64,000 bases of DNA from assembly GCA_015179045.1 (NCBI GenBank), contig WHUZ01000011.1:1054001-1118000 (forward strand), read 5' to 3'. This DNA is from Kalaharituber pfeilii (Eukaryota; Ascomycota; Pezizomycetes; Pezizales; Pezizaceae). Below, one piece after another: positions 1-11,622 of the stretch. Every line of letters begins with the position of its first letter. Within the stretch, counting starts at the first letter, position 1. The translations under genes and the position numbers were made by a program. The notes under the pieces are model-generated. The model was not told the DNA's origin and ran no database searches. It was given only the letters and a program-made list of their open reading frames with translations.

Positions 1-464
1 CAAAAGCAGTCATATCAGGAATCCTCCTGTGTCAGACATTACCATTCTTCAGGTGTAACTGGGATTATATTATGTCAATGGTAAGTTGCCCCAACACATT
101 CAATCGCGAAGCAACCACCCAACCATAAACGTATTCTTAAAAACTAATCATCAATGCAGTCGTACTCTTGGCAACAACTCCGTACAGCCTCAATATTCAG
201 CCATTGAATCTCGTTGAACGTTAACTCCTATGGACTACTAAAGCTGAATATCAGCAAATGAGGTGGAGGCTTCCACTAATTTTGTCTTCGAAATTGCACT
301 GTAGTCGTGGCCCAGTACCATGAGTGATAAGCTGCCCGGAATTGTCTTATTTTCAACTCTCAATGGTGAAAATTTTGTCAACAAGACAAAATTCATGGAG
401 GTGGCTGAGTTTGAAAATAGGTAAGAACAAATTCAGATTGAATACCATTCACAAGAATTGAATG

Positions 465-471
465 TATAAAT
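465..471 (+). promoter_or_regulatory. TATA box of secreted peptide gene 1
   Basis: TATAAAT lies about 155 bp upstream of the peptide start codon and is conserved in the paralogous copy at 11623-11629. A pyrimidine-rich, CT-containing leader follows it, as in strongly expressed fungal genes. The position implies a 5' leader of roughly 120 nt. Confidence 0.6.
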
Positions 472-619
472 ACCCCAGTAGATCTCCCTGAGTGAGAAGC
501 TCTTCCAAGTTCAAAGCCAAGCTCGCCTTCCTCCTTCCTCCCATACCAGCACGTACAAAGCACATACCTTCAATCTCGACTTACTCACTCTCAACCATCA
601 AAACTAAACGCGTTTCGAA

Positions 620-807
620 ATGGAGCTTCGCACAATTCTCCTCGCTGCTATGGTACTTTGCGCTGGAGTTGTTGTTTCTTCACCTGTTCCTGAGGTATAT
701 TGAGCCCAATATCATGTCCTCACAGAACGGTGGCTGACTTGCAACCTTCTCCATAGGAATGTGACTGCCCGCCCCTCTGTTTTTGCGAGGAATCGACAAA
801 GACCTAA
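620..807 (+). CDS. Small secreted Cys-rich peptide, copy 1 (41 aa, two exons)
   Basis: Exons 620-694 and 757-807 are joined across a 62-nt GT-AG intron with a CTGAC branch site at 734-738. The product has 41 residues. Residues 1-21 form a classic signal peptide (charged Arg4, hydrophobic core to Val19, Ser-Ser before Pro22). The mature part is about 16-20 residues ending in a C-x-C-x3-C-x-C array followed by EESTKT and the stop. I know no named family for it; a secreted effector-like peptide, a metal-binding peptide or an unusual ribosomal peptide precursor are all possible. The start is supported by the TATA box and by conservation of the frame, splice sites and stop in the second copy. It lies just upstream of an AT-rich fold-back element. 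It is too short for ordinary ORF calling, and the longer frame at 492-737 in the leader is a shadow. Confidence 0.78.
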
Positions 808-904
808 ATGCAATCAAAACAGATGGCTACCAACCAGATAACCTCCATGTATGTACATCTCTATTTTTTTTCTCCCATTTCTTTTGTCCTAAATTGTTCA
901 AGCA

Positions 905-1495
905 AACCTTTTTTTCTCTTCTGTTTTCATGATGCCCCTCATAATTTTCCCCTGTTCAAGTTAAAAATAATCGACTAATACTATTTTATTTAGTCTATCA
1001 ACAATACTACATAGCTTATACTTCAATGCAATAAATCATTGATTCTACTCATTTATAGTAAAATATGCAACCATTGAAGTTCAATATAGTTGTATATTCA
1101 ATATAATTTTTCTAGTCGTATATTTCATTTCAAGTTTATAATAAAATATGCAACTAGAATACTTCATTGAACTTTAATAAATGTGATTAGGAAATCACAA
1201 CTCTTTATACCTTATTCAACGTATTATAATATTAAACTGTAATATAATAATCTAGTATTATGAACTTCAAATAAAATATGTGACCAGAATATAAAATATA
1301 TGACTAGAGTATATAAAAAATATATTGAAGTTCAATAGTTATATAGCTCACTAGAATCAATGATTTATTGCAGTGAAGTATGATGCTATGTAACATTGTT
1401 GATAAACTAAAAAAAATAGTATTAGTTGATCATCCAAAACTTGAACAGGAGAAAATTATGAGTAGTGTTATGAAAACAGGGGGAAAAAAAGGGTT
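905..1495. mobile_element. AT-rich fold-back element with ~150-bp inverted repeats
   Basis: The left arm (about 905-1050) and right arm (about 1351-1495) are imperfect reverse complements, including atactattttatttag, gcaataaatcattgattct and cttgaacagg. The 300-bp centre is very AT-rich with repeated short words around tagaatat. No coding frame is present, so it looks like a non-autonomous fold-back element or large MITE. The same element occurs in copy 2 (about 12064-12900), where it is interrupted by a 238-bp insertion. Target-site duplications were not resolved. Confidence 0.7.
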
Positions 1496-1521
1496 TCTCT
1501 TAAAGAAATAATAGTGCGTCG

Positions 1522-2055
1522 GACAGCAAATGAAGGATAGCGGGGATGCAGGTTTGGTTTCCAAGGGCGCACTGCACCAGCTCGCATCTGAAGCTGATGA
1601 AAGCAGAGCAACCGAGTCAGAGGGATCCATACAGAGAGGAGTTGGGAGGAATAATCTAAAGGGGTTTAGGTAACTTGGCTTATGTACCCGCTTTCATACT
1701 CTTTTTCATTTTTTTACTACTTTCTTTTTTCTGACGTTTTTCACATGTTGAGGGTAACGGTTGGTCAATTTGCGTAACGGACAGTTCACAGACAGCAAAT
1801 GAAGGATAGCGGAGATGCAAGTTTGGTTTCCAGGGAGCACACCACGCTCGCATCTGAAAGCTGGTGGAAGCAGAGAGGAGTCTGGAGGGATAATCTAAAG
1901 GAGTTTAGATTATCTACCTGCTTTCATGCCCTTTTACTGCTTTCTTATTTTCGTCTTGGAAGCGTTTTTCCAAACATTTTTTTTAGGAATTGAGGGTACT
2001 GATGTTACAGTTGGTCGATATTCCTAAGATCCAGCAAATGAGGATAGTGGGGGAC
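1522..2055 (+). repeat. Tandem copies of dispersed repeat family A (~240-270 bp units)
   Basis: Two successive units start with a cagcaaatgaaggatagcgg-type sequence (about 1525 and 1795) and run through gcagagag, aatctaaag and a T-rich tail to gagggtaa. A third truncated start lies at 2033. Related copies occur at 12925-13455, 8243-8655, 29270-29470 and, more diverged, 62560-62640. The short frames inside (for example 1799-1993) are not conserved between copies, so I treat it as non-coding repeat. Confidence 0.7.
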
Positions 2056-2207
2056 TGTTACGGGTTGCAACCGACCGTTTTGCAAACCGTTGCGGTAACC
2101 GCCGGTAGTGCGGTCGGGATATATAGGAGTATCCGGACGGGTCGGTCAGCGACTCGCTTACGTTTGCGCACGTGGTCAGGGATCTTGGCTCCTTTAGACA
2201 GCCACAT
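2056..2207 (+). mobile_element. Partial copy of the 238-bp MITE family
   Basis: Starting at TGTTACGGGTTGCAACC, about the first 80 bp match, in opposite orientation, the end of the complete 238-bp element at 12543-12780; after that the two diverge. Relative to the copy-2 counterpart (from 13457), it lacks an ACCAAAAAGTAGAACTACT-like stretch. It abuts family A repeats on the left and the TIR element at 2208 on the right. Confidence 0.5.
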
Positions 2208-3049
2208 GTACTCGGGGGTGCGGCAAAGTCTGTGGAATTATGTAGAGCCAAGATACTCACCTGGATTCACGTGGTACTTCTGTTGCTATGGGACCTATGG
2301 AGCCAAGGAAAAGTGGTGTAAAAAAGGAAGTATGATAAAATGCTATATACATGACAACACTAATATATGAGAAAATGCAATCATTTTGTAAAACGACTCA
2401 AAAAAAATATTGCAACCATGAAACGCAATCAAAAAACTCAAAAAACTTGAAACTTGTAGGAAGGGAAAAAAAAAAAAAAAAAAAAAAAAATCTCATACCT
2501 CAAGTGAAAATCAATAAGGCGTCGCCTCCCCATTAGGTTGTTGCTGAAAGCGGGGGGATTATGTGTCGTATCCTGTATATACTTGTATGTAAAGAGGGGC
2601 AGGCCGGAGGTTCTGCTCCTCTCTCCTAGCCTACATTATACAAGAAAAGTTCTTTCTTAAGATTTCCGGCCTTGAGTGAAGGAATCCTCCGACAGTACTG
2701 TTCTCGTGCCCAGCGGAGTACTAGTGCTAGCAGAGGACTGTCAACACTAATAGAAAAATCATTAAGTTAGCTAACAGGTTAGATATAGTAGAAGAGCTAT
2801 CAAACCTACCTATTGAGCTGAAGCTGCTGATAGAGAGCGGTCGGACGTGAGAACAGAAAGCTATCGATACCAGACTCTCATGATCTACTGTTTATTTTCT
2901 GTTGCAACCGCGCGCATTCAACATGCCCACTACTTGTTTACTGGCTGGTCAGTGTTGACCCATCACAGCTGCAACAGAAGTACCACGTGAATCCACGTGA
3001 GTACCTTGGCGCTGCATATTTCCACAGACTTACTGGCAACCCCGAGTAC
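2208..3049. mobile_element. Element with ~85-bp terminal inverted repeats
   Basis: The left terminus from GTACTCGGGG (2208) to about 2295 is the reverse complement, with a few mismatches and small gaps, of about 2957 to CCCCGAGTAC (3049); both carry the string gattcacgtggtacttctgt or its complement. The 842-bp unit has no convincing ORF and contains an LTR-like segment (2539-2694). The counterpart in copy 2 is 13627-14525. A short target duplication could not be defined because the ends are GTAC palindromes. Confidence 0.65.
2539..2694 (+). repeat. Possible LTR fragment (TG...CA) inside the TIR element
   Basis: The segment runs from TGTTGCTGAAAGCGGGGGG to CTCCGACA, contains a tgtatatact core and a cttgagtgaaggaatcctcc tail, and resembles a short Copia-type LTR. 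No flanking direct repeat or downstream polyprotein is visible. In copy 2 a 26-bp piece of it is triplicated (13984-14061). Confidence 0.35.
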
Positions 3050-3050
3050 T

Positions 3051-3315
3051 TGTTGAAGATTATGCAATGCATATGAACCGAGACTATGAACACCGAGACT
3101 ATGAACCGAGATTATGGTATAAGGTGTGATGAGGAATCTGAGTTGTGGATACGTGTTGTGATGATGAGCAACCTTAATACTCGCACAATTTGCTAGCAGC
3201 TCATGTCTATAAATAGGTGGATGTTAGGAGCACATACTGTACATTGTGAACACAAGACATAAGAGTGAACAATACTATACAATCACTGTGCATCTTTTCC
3301 GCATATGTTGCTACA
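3051..3315 (+). mobile_element. Solo LTR of an LTR retrotransposon with 5-bp target duplication
   Basis: The 265-bp sequence begins TGTTGAAG and ends TTGCTACA, so it has TG...CA termini, and is flanked by GTACT at 3046-3050 and 3316-3320. The orthologous place in copy 2 (14522-14526) has a single GTACT and no insert, which is a clean empty site. The LTR contains a TATA-like ctataaatagg near 3209 and a short internal repeat of accgagactatgaa. No internal retrotransposon genes flank it. Confidence 0.85.
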
Positions 3316-3334
3316 GTACTAGTAGTCAGCCGCC

Positions 3335-3430
3335 ATGGCACGCCAAGCCGTGACAGGGACGCAAACTGGCGGAAGCAGCGCGACTGATCAAGCACTTAGC
3401 CTGGTTGCCGTGAGCAAGGCCTTCACATAA
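3335..3430 (+). pseudogene. Short gag-like frame, truncated by a stop codon (copy 1)
   Basis: An ATG in a good context (gccATGg) opens a 31-codon frame rich in Gln, Thr and Ser that ends at TAA (3428-3430). In the second copy the same codon is CAA and the frame runs to 45 residues. I do not recognise the product. Its position after LTR-like and TIR sequences suggests a retroelement remnant rather than a host gene. Confidence 0.25.
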
Positions 3431-3740
3431 AGCGGGTCAATCATGGGAAGGGACATGTACGCCGGATATATAGTCCTCATGAAACTATCGGATGTATTAA
3501 ATGTCCATGAACTGGACCATATTCGACCTTATGACTAATACCTCAGAATAAGACCCTAGAACACAGCAGCCGTACACAAACTAAGACCATGCCCCCCCAC
3601 TGAGAAGAACTATACTTGGTATAAGATATTTAACTTCACACGTGATTCCCGAATCATTTTTGACCTCCGTGTTTTTCTGGCTTATGCTGCTTTGACCAAC
3701 TCTGAGAAATGCGGAAACCCCTTGCAAGTTGGAGAAAATA

Positions 3741-6700
3741 TGGTTGGGGACATGTGTACTCGGATCAAATTTCGCATCAACTTCAACACTCAAATCACAA
3801 CTAAAATAAATAGATAAAATTAGTTTCATGCTATACGATGATAAATTAGTGAATGAAAAATAATTCTATAGAGCGATATCTATTTAATTAATTTTTTGTA
3901 CTGGTGATTTGACAGTCAAAGATGAGCAGTTTTATATGGGAATCGGTCAAATTGTCCACCTCTAGTAACTACTAAATATAGTATAGTATAAACCAACCTA
4001 ACCAAAAAAGGAAAAACACTAACCTAAAATAGAATAGTATATACATATACTCTATACATATCCCTTCTACCACTTCGTTTTATCTGGTACTTGTCTATGA
4101 CCTTTATATATATATGAATGAAACTCCTTCGTACCATAAGTTAATCCTTCACTATATGCATCAATAGACCGTAAACAATGATAATAAAAACGATTAATAG
4201 ATGCAGAAGAAACAGAATGTAATGCCAGAGGAAGAGTATCTCGTAAACCATCAAATGAATAAGAACAGTTTTCTCGTAAATAATACTTAACAGAACACCA
4301 ATAACGCTCAATAAAATTAAGTTCACAATGAAACTTAGGATAAAAAATTACCTGTTGACCAGCAGCTTCTAATTCTTCTTCTAGTCGGCCTTTTTGCTGT
4401 ATAAAATCAGGTTGCTGAGAGAGTAAAGTTCGTGCGCAACAGCCTCCGGCAAGAGTTGGTGTACAGCCAGTACGGTCATGAGAGGTTGGACATTTCAGAA
4501 GAAAAGCAAACCCATCTGACCGATGGCTTTTCCAAAGCCCTCTTTCTTTCAGCACTTGACGAATACCTTTTGGCTTTCCCCGTAGTAATATATTAGGATA
4601 GTTCATAGGAAATACCATAGCTTGAGGTATTTGCTTTGCATGAATAAATCCTTCACGCATCAAAGGTTGTTCTCCACCAGGATTGAGATTCATTCGTGCT
4701 GCTACAAGTGCATCTGGAGCAAATGAACAGTGATTTGAAGCATTATCAAATGCAAACAAGGCTTGACAATTAGGAAATGCATACCGGAAGATAGGTAGTG
4801 CTGTTCGAATAGTATGTTCAACCATTTTGTCACCTGTCCAATAATTCTCCTTTCCATATTCCAATAATTCAAGTGCTTCACGAACTGGCTTGCCAGTTTC
4901 TGATATTGGCCACATAGGATTTCGTAAAAGCTCATCATCTGAAATATGATCAGGAATACGTAGAATTCCACCCGGAGTAAGAAAACCAGAGACCATTATG
5001 CCTTTACCCTTTCCCTTAGGTCGTAATGGTTGTTTTCCATCTTTCATCCAGATCCTACGCTTGCCATCATTAGCATTGAATGTAGACTCATCATGCGTAA
5101 TTAAAACTAATGGTTTTTCTCCATTGAGAACATTAGCTGGTGGCATTTCAAATGATCCATCCTCTTTAAAAATCACAAAGCGGTGTTGAGCTTTCTTCCA
5201 TTGGGGTAAAAAAACGGAATTTCGATATGCAATCACATCTTCCCGCTCATGTCCATCGATATAAACTGACTTTGTGACAGTATTATATTGAAATCCCATT
5301 CTTTTTAGCCATCGCCGTGCAGTTCTAGCTCTTATACGAAGTGTACGGGAGCTATTGAAGTATTTTCCCCTGTATTGCTGTCGTGGTTTTGTAATGTAGC
5401 CGCTATAACAGAAACCGCACGCTGTGAATTTAAGTATTCACCAACTGCTTTCGCTAGCCCATAAGCTGTAATCTCTATTTTAACATTAATCATTTATTTT
5501 TCTAACTGCGCATTGATGTATTCTATACTACTTACTTTCACCAGTACCACTTAGCCATTCCCGTACTGCTAATTGAACCCCCTCATCATTAAACCATGAC
5601 TTGACTTTACTAAAGCAGCCTCGGTGCCCTTCTGATATAGTTCGATCCTATATATATTAGTATAAGAAATTAAGATCCTCATATATGCTTTACCTTTTTC
5701 CATTGCAGTTCCCATGTTATAACCTTTCTTGCAAAATATTTCCCTCTATTATAGCACCGTGCAACAGCAAAAGCCATCTCTTCTCGTGTCTCACCAGGCT
5801 TTCGTTACCGACATGTATACAGAAGAGAAAGCACTGCCCTATGCCGCATTAAATTCTGCCCTTCAAGCTTTATCTTCTTTGATTGCAGCTTCTTCTCAAG
5901 ATCCTTAATAGCTTGTGTATCTGAATCTAATTCAGTCTCTGCTTCCCTAGTAGTAGAAGCCTCAGATGTAATAGACTCGGACTGTGTCTTACTGAAGTAG
6001 TATGTAATACTACGAGATCCATTAGCTGCTGCTGCCAATTCTGCTGCTGTTTGTCGTTTTCTTCGTTGCTGCCTTTCGCTATATTTAGGACCTCGCTGGT
6101 ACCGGATATTTCTGGATGATTCTCCTCTAGATGACATCAAGAGTTCAAATACATCTTGATTGAACTCATCATTCTCTGGCTCATCCTCAGTGAATTCACA
6201 ATCTTCTTCTGAACTAGAGTCAAACTCTTCCCAATGAACTGCTGTTGGCACCTCCGGCTCTCCTGGTCTCCATGCATCCTCCTCACTTTCATTATCCAAA
6301 TGTGCTATTAGTTCCGCTTCCAGCTGTGCTTCAGCTAGCCGCGCTCGTTTTGCCTGTTTTGCCTGTCGAACTCTCTCCAGATGCAGCGCCCGCTTGCTTT
6401 TCCGTCCCATTTTGTGAATCTGTATTAACATTAAGTGAGCCATAGACTAATTAATTAACTCAAGCATTGGAACGTATTTACCAATTCTAGTCCTTTAATT
6501 AATTCTTTGATTCAAGCGACAGGGTGGCTGAACAGGCCGATATGTGCGACCGATGCAACAGGTATCAAGTATGCAAGTATAGGGACAACCAGCGGTGGAC
6601 AGTGGATTGTTGCTGTAGGGCGGTAGGAAGAAAATCGCATGAAAGAGGGGGGCATCAGTGCATGTAACGACTACATAACTAGTGCTTATAGTGCTTAGTC

Positions 6701-6750
6701 ATCATCGAAGCAAATGTCCGCCCTCCTCCGCATACAGATGTCCCCAACCA
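3741..6750 (-). mobile_element. 3.0-kb DDE DNA transposon with TA target duplication
   Basis: The element begins TGGTTGGGGACATGTGTAC and ends with the near-reverse complement (catacagatgtccccaacca), flanked by TA at 3739-3740 and 6751-6752. The paralogous segment at 14941-14966 reads straight through the single TA, so this is an exact empty site. It encodes one broken transposase on the minus strand. A deletion derivative with the same termini lies at 18610-19286. TA duplication and the chemistry of its motifs place it near the IS630-Tc1-mariner group, but I cannot name the family. Confidence 0.92.
4067..6443 (-). pseudogene. DDE transposase, multi-exon, broken
   Basis: The N-terminal part (6443 to 5805) is basic and acidic-patterned with a GPKYSERQQRRKRQ-type segment. 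It is followed, after an in-frame TAA near 5810, by a conserved stretch with WFNDEGVQLAVREWL, interrupted by two probable introns (about 5641-5692 and 5487-5537). A frame change around 5400 precedes TARRWLKRMGFQYN, and a 410-residue C-terminal frame (5299-4067) follows. Catalytic candidates in that frame are Asp70 (HDEST), Asp185 (FDNASNH) and Glu326 (CELNFIERYW). The Asp-Glu spacing of about 140 is much longer than in Tc1/mariner. The stop and frame change make this copy inactive unless they are sequencing errors. Confidence 0.8.
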
Positions 6751-6773
6751 TAGACATGTAACTAGAAATGTTA

Positions 6774-7740
6774 CAGTCACTGGTCAAAAGTCTTGGTGAA
6801 AGCGATCTGAGCACCAAGTGACGACAATGTCCATAAGAACAAAAATTGAGATATCTCCACGAGAAGTGACCCAATTAACCTACAACTTGAACTGGTGATA
6901 ATGTAAGCAGTATGGTTTATGCTACAGCACAGGATATACTTATAGCAACACTGATTGCAGTGTAATATCTACAAAAAGTTATTGATGACTAGGTATTCCA
7001 TACAAAAACTGTGACTTTTTGAGATGTGATGTATCTTTAGCACCACAACTAGATAGACAAACAGGATTTTTTCTATGATAGGTACTACCTGAAACTTCAT
7101 GGGTCCGGTTGTAGAACAGATGTTGGGGTCATGTGGCAGCCGAGATAAAATCACAAACTTCAAAGAACGCCAAGATTGCCAAATTCCCATACAAAATTGT
7201 CATTTTAGGGTCAAATATCGGTGTCTGGAAATAAATAGCTCCACACAGAGCCCGCAACACAACATAAAAAATATCAAAAATATGAAATAAGATGGACTCA
7301 ATATGTATTTTCATAGCAAAATTTACTAGCCCCAAAATATTCTCCTTGTATGGAACTACACTATTTTGCAGAGAGAATATAGGTAAAAAATGCTAGAATT
7401 TGCTCCTGATTTATTGGTCCATATAATTGACTACTACTATTCTCATGATTGTTGCATGTGATATGCAAGACTATAGACATGGTGCTATCAATTGCAGGTA
7501 CAACTTCTGAAATTGAGCTATGGATCATAGAGATATAAGCATTTGAAGTTGTGCAAGCAAGCATTTTGAGGTGCCAAGAAAAGTGGCGTCACCAATCTGT
7601 CAGCTGTTGCAGTGCCGGCAGCAGCGGCGCCTACCTAGGCTGTCTCGTCATCTATTTTGTTTCTTTATTTCTTTATCAACTAGTTTTTATATTTTCACAA
7701 TAGGGGCATACTCATAGTTAACTGAGCTTCTTTTTGCTTC
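6774..7740. other. No gene recognised
   Basis: AT-rich unique-looking sequence right of the segmental duplication. Several 60-75 codon frames overlap on both strands (for example 7129-7335 and 7361-7564, minus), none with a recognisable domain or clear coding context. I see no repeat shared with the rest of the window. Confidence 0.5.
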
Positions 7741-8660
7741 TTGCTCTTTAGGGGGGATTCGCTCCACTTCCCTTATACAACCCCAACCCGGAAGACCTTT
7801 TTTGCTAGGTCATTTGTACAGTTTATATACGAATGTGTTTCGCCTTCATTATTGTGCCGCGCAGGTTTTTCAAGCCGGACGCTTAAATCCATCTTCGAAC
7901 GTGCGTCACCTCCCCTTCATAAGAAAAACCAAGCAGCTTTTCTCCCCGCCAGACTGACCAAAGGTCGTCGGCGGAGGAAGAAAAAGCTTGAATTCAGTAT
8001 TTTGGGTCTGTGGATTCCAAAGCAAAGTGCGAAGTGTAATCTCTTAAAAAAAAAAAAAAAAAAGGCAATCGGTGGGTATATTTAGTTAATACAAGGGGGT
8101 TTTATCTAACGTGGACATATGCGGGCTTTTCTTCGCTTTCTGTCCAATCTAGACTGAAACTGGTGGTGGGGTAGTGGTCACCGTGGGGCAGAGTCCCATA
8201 CTTTGATAGAAGAGCTCAAGTGGCCACAGGTAGGGTCAGGGGGATTTAATACAGAGAGGAATAATCTAAAGGCGTTTAGGTAACTTGTCTTATATACATG
8301 CTTCATGCTCTTTCACTGCGTTCTTTTTTTTTCGTGTTGGAAGAATTTTCCAAACTTTTCTCACAGATTCAGGGTAATGAGATTAGAATCGCTCGATTTG
8401 CCTACACGGACAGCAAATGAGGATAGCGGGGCCATAAGTTTGGTTTTCATGGGGGCGTACACCAGCTCACATCTGAAGCTGGCACAGCAGAGCGGCTGAG
8501 TCATGGGGGATTAACACAGAGATGAGTCAGAGGAGTAATCTAAAGAGGTTTAGGCAACTCGACTTACGTACCTGCTTTCCATGCTCTTCCACTGCCTTTT
8601 CTTGTTTTCGTAGTTGGACGCATTCTCCCAACTCGTTTTCCCAAGTTCAGGGTAATGATG
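7741..8660 (+). repeat. Dispersed repeats: family D followed by family A copies
   Basis: The part at 7790-8200 (gcaggtttttcaagccggacgcttaaatcc, later gaaactggtggtggggtagt) resembles 28985-29270. The parts at 8243-8380 and 8408-8655 are diverged family A units (cagcaaatgaggatagcggg). A poly(A) run at 8047-8062 separates blocks. The 114-codon frame at 7741-8085 crosses this repeat and ends in the poly(A) run, so I do not call it a gene. Confidence 0.5.
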
Positions 8661-11045
8661 GTACAGATAAAATTAACAAGCAAAACTCAAACCCGATCTC
8701 CTTGCCCAAAGGGCCACCCACTACATTCTGAACTACCAAACATTTCATGTAATGATACTTGCTGAGTAAATGAACCTTGCACTTCAGCAGATGAAAAAAA
8801 AAAAAAAAAAAAAAAAAACTACATTCCGTATGATGAGATTTAACACAACAACGCTATTGGAGCTTATCTCCGCTCGAGCCTGTCTTCGTGGATAACTTTT
8901 TTTATTTTTTTATTTTTTTTATTTTTTCTTTTTTTTTTTTTTTGGGGGGGGGGGGGGGGTAGAAACTTCCGCATTTTCCGGTCATAATATGATATGCTTT
9001 TGTGAACGATGAATAAATCCCTAATGTGCTGCAATGCTAAGGTTCATTGCCTATTGTATAGATTTTTCAACTATTGCCGACGGATTAAGATTAAATCTCT
9101 TTTTGCGAAGGTTAGTGCAGTCAGCAGCCAAATAAAGCTGACAGGGATATTGGGTACTTGCTGCATTCATTTGCAACTGGCGAAATATGCATCCGCCTTG
9201 TGAATTCAGGCCTCTCCGGAATTAGGCGAGGTTCGCGGGTGGCCCTGGTCCCCTCGTAGATTAAGCATCACAGACAGCTTCGTTCCTTTTTTACCCCTCC
9301 GTGTTCCAGTAGTGGTGAAGAGAAAAGTGGATGGTCCACGTCGGCGCAAGCAGACTAGGTAAATACATAGTTCAAACGTTGAAGGTAGAGTATCTCGCCA
9401 TAGCCTCCAGGATGGTTTACGAGTAAGCAATATGGGGATTTAAAAAAATAAAATAAAATTAAAAAATAGCCCTGGTATGTACATAATCTAGCGTTACAGC
9501 GAGTTTTCAAGGATACAGTGAGCTTGATGGCAATGGGCATAGTGGGTTTGATCTATAGATACAGGTCTTGGGACACTCATAAGCTCATAGGGTTACCCGA
9601 GTAAATATGTTTTGGGCTACGTCCAGATACAGGAGTTTTTCAACTTAGGGTGCCGAGGTTCCTTAATGCTTGCTAGCGATAGCTTAGCTAACTCGGCAAT
9701 TGAGCTTCCTCAGTGTCACAAGATATAAGCTCATGGTAGCTGAACTTCAGTGTCATACAGCATGGAACATGTCTTGGCTCAGGTACTCTGCTTGTAACAA
9801 CGTCAGCTACTATGTAGACTGGCAGCCACACATGTTGTAAGCCAATTTCAACCACAGACTGTATGTTGACGCATATATGCTTGCCACTATCTCCATAACA
9901 GAGTTATCAGATTGCAGATGCAGTAGAGGGTGGCAGTGGAATGGGAGCTGTTAACTCCACCATTTTCCCTTCTTTTCTTAACGTAACCCCGCTTGCAGCT
10001 ATTCGCCATTGCAGGGCATTAACTCCACCATGATATACGCCTTGTACGGGAATATCATCACTTGGTATAATGAAGAGAGCAGGTAAAAGAAATACCAACA
10101 GTCCATTACAAATTCAATGCTCACCACTTCCTCCGGGCTCTATAACTGCCTGTCAGGTGCTCTAGTGATATTTACTCATTAGGCGATATTTACCTTTTTC
10201 GGAGGGGCGTGCGGTAGAAGAATATGTGATACTACACAGTGCAGATATGTTTGGGAAAAAATCGATACATGTATGGCGAAGCAGAAAGTGACAATATTGA
10301 CTCTAAGGCTATTGGCACCATTAGGCCTGCAGGTTTACAGTATGTGTTTTTTTTGTTTTTTTTTGGAAGGACGAAGGTATGTAGAGAAACCTCTCGCTCT
10401 GGTCGGAAGAATAAGTTTTTATTTGCGACCTCTCGCGAACGGCCAGCTCCTCTCGCAAACTTTGTCCACGCACGAGTGGACTAGTCCGTTTAGGAGCGCA
10501 CAGCGATGCAGACCCAATGATCCTCTGAAGCTTGGGCCACGAGCCGCAATACTGGTATCCGCTGAGCATGCGTTTCATTAAAATAATATCATAATCCAAG
10601 CAATACCCAAACAGGCATTGTCATGTACTTGCAGGGTTTTCAGATCTGTTATGTAGATCCCACTCGAGTCTTCGGTCATGTCAACGTTGAGTTTACAATG
10701 CAGACTGGACATAAGCACTTTATGTAACAACCGTAACGGATTGCTTAAATCCGTTCCCGAATTTCAGGGGATCTAGCGAAAGTTTTGGAAAAATACGTCA
10801 CTTCCGCTGAGCTGAGACATCCACGAATGATTTCCACAGAACAGCTCGTTTAACAGCTCGTTCAACACATCGCGCAGTTATTAATGAAACAGGACAATTT
10901 CGCCACATAGGACTAGAGCTGGTTTCGAGTCCAGCCTCAAGTGTAGCCTTGTTTAACAAGGCAAGTGCATGTTACTTTGGCTAGAAACTCTCGGATAATT
11001 ACCTGATGTGCAAGAGATATTCAATTTTTAGTGAAGTGACATTTT
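8661..11045. other. No gene recognised; low-complexity tracts
   Basis: Contains a poly(A) run (about 8791-8818) and a long T-rich tract running into a G run (about 8896-8960). At about 9976-10018 there is a copy of the cgtaaccccgcttgcag retroposon end without its poly(T). Overlapping frames on both strands (for example 10273-10581 plus and 10321-10599 minus) have no recognisable domain. Confidence 0.4.
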
Positions 11046-11622
11046 CAAAAGCAGTCATATCAGGAATCCTCCACCATTCCCGTGCGTCAGACATTACCAT
11101 TTCTTCAGGTGTAACTGGGATTATATTTATGTCAAGCATTATAATTGTAAGTTGCTCTATGGCAGCCAATCGCTAACCACGTTCCCAGGGGTTTGATTCT
11201 CGCTCAAGATAACTCATTGCTTACTAACAAGACTACTAGTGTGTCGCGGACGAGGCTAGCCAATCGCGAAGCAACCACCTAACCATAAACGTATTCTTAA
11301 AAACTAACTCATACGTCATCAATGGAGTGGCAACTACGGAGTTACCGCCTCAATATTCAGCCATTGAATCTCGTTGAACGTTAACTCCTATGGACTACTA
11401 AAGCTGAGTATCAACAAATGAGGTGGAGGTTTCCCCTAATCTTGTCTTCGAAATTGCACTATAGTCGTGACCAGTACCATGAGCGATAATCCACCCGGAG
11501 TTGTCTTATTTTCAGCTCTCAATGGTGAAAATTGTGTCAACAAGCCAAAATTCATGGAGGTGGCCGAGTTTGAAATAGGTAAGAACAAATTCAAATTGAA
11601 TACCATTCACAAGGATTGAATG

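Larger units (their letters stand above)
1..6773. repeat. Segmental duplication, copy 1
   Basis: This block matches 11046-14967 in the same orientation, from the first bases of the window (the true left edge may lie outside) to the shared string gacatgtaactagaaatg just right of the DDE transposon. Shared content in order: TATA box, small secreted peptide gene, AT-rich fold-back element, tandem 240-270 bp repeats, a MITE remnant, a TIR element of about 840 bp, and a short gag-like frame. Copy 1 alone contains a solo LTR (3051-3315) and the 3-kb DDE element (3741-6750). Near position 90 it lacks about 90 bp present in copy 2. Outside insertions and the peptide gene the copies look nearly identical by eye; I did not compute an exact percentage. 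Confidence 0.93.

Noticed and set aside
492..737. 81-codon frame over the secreted peptide leader and intron
   Set aside because: It starts without ATG, crosses the peptide's exon 1 in another frame and reads into the intron; the spliced 41-residue peptide explains the conservation.
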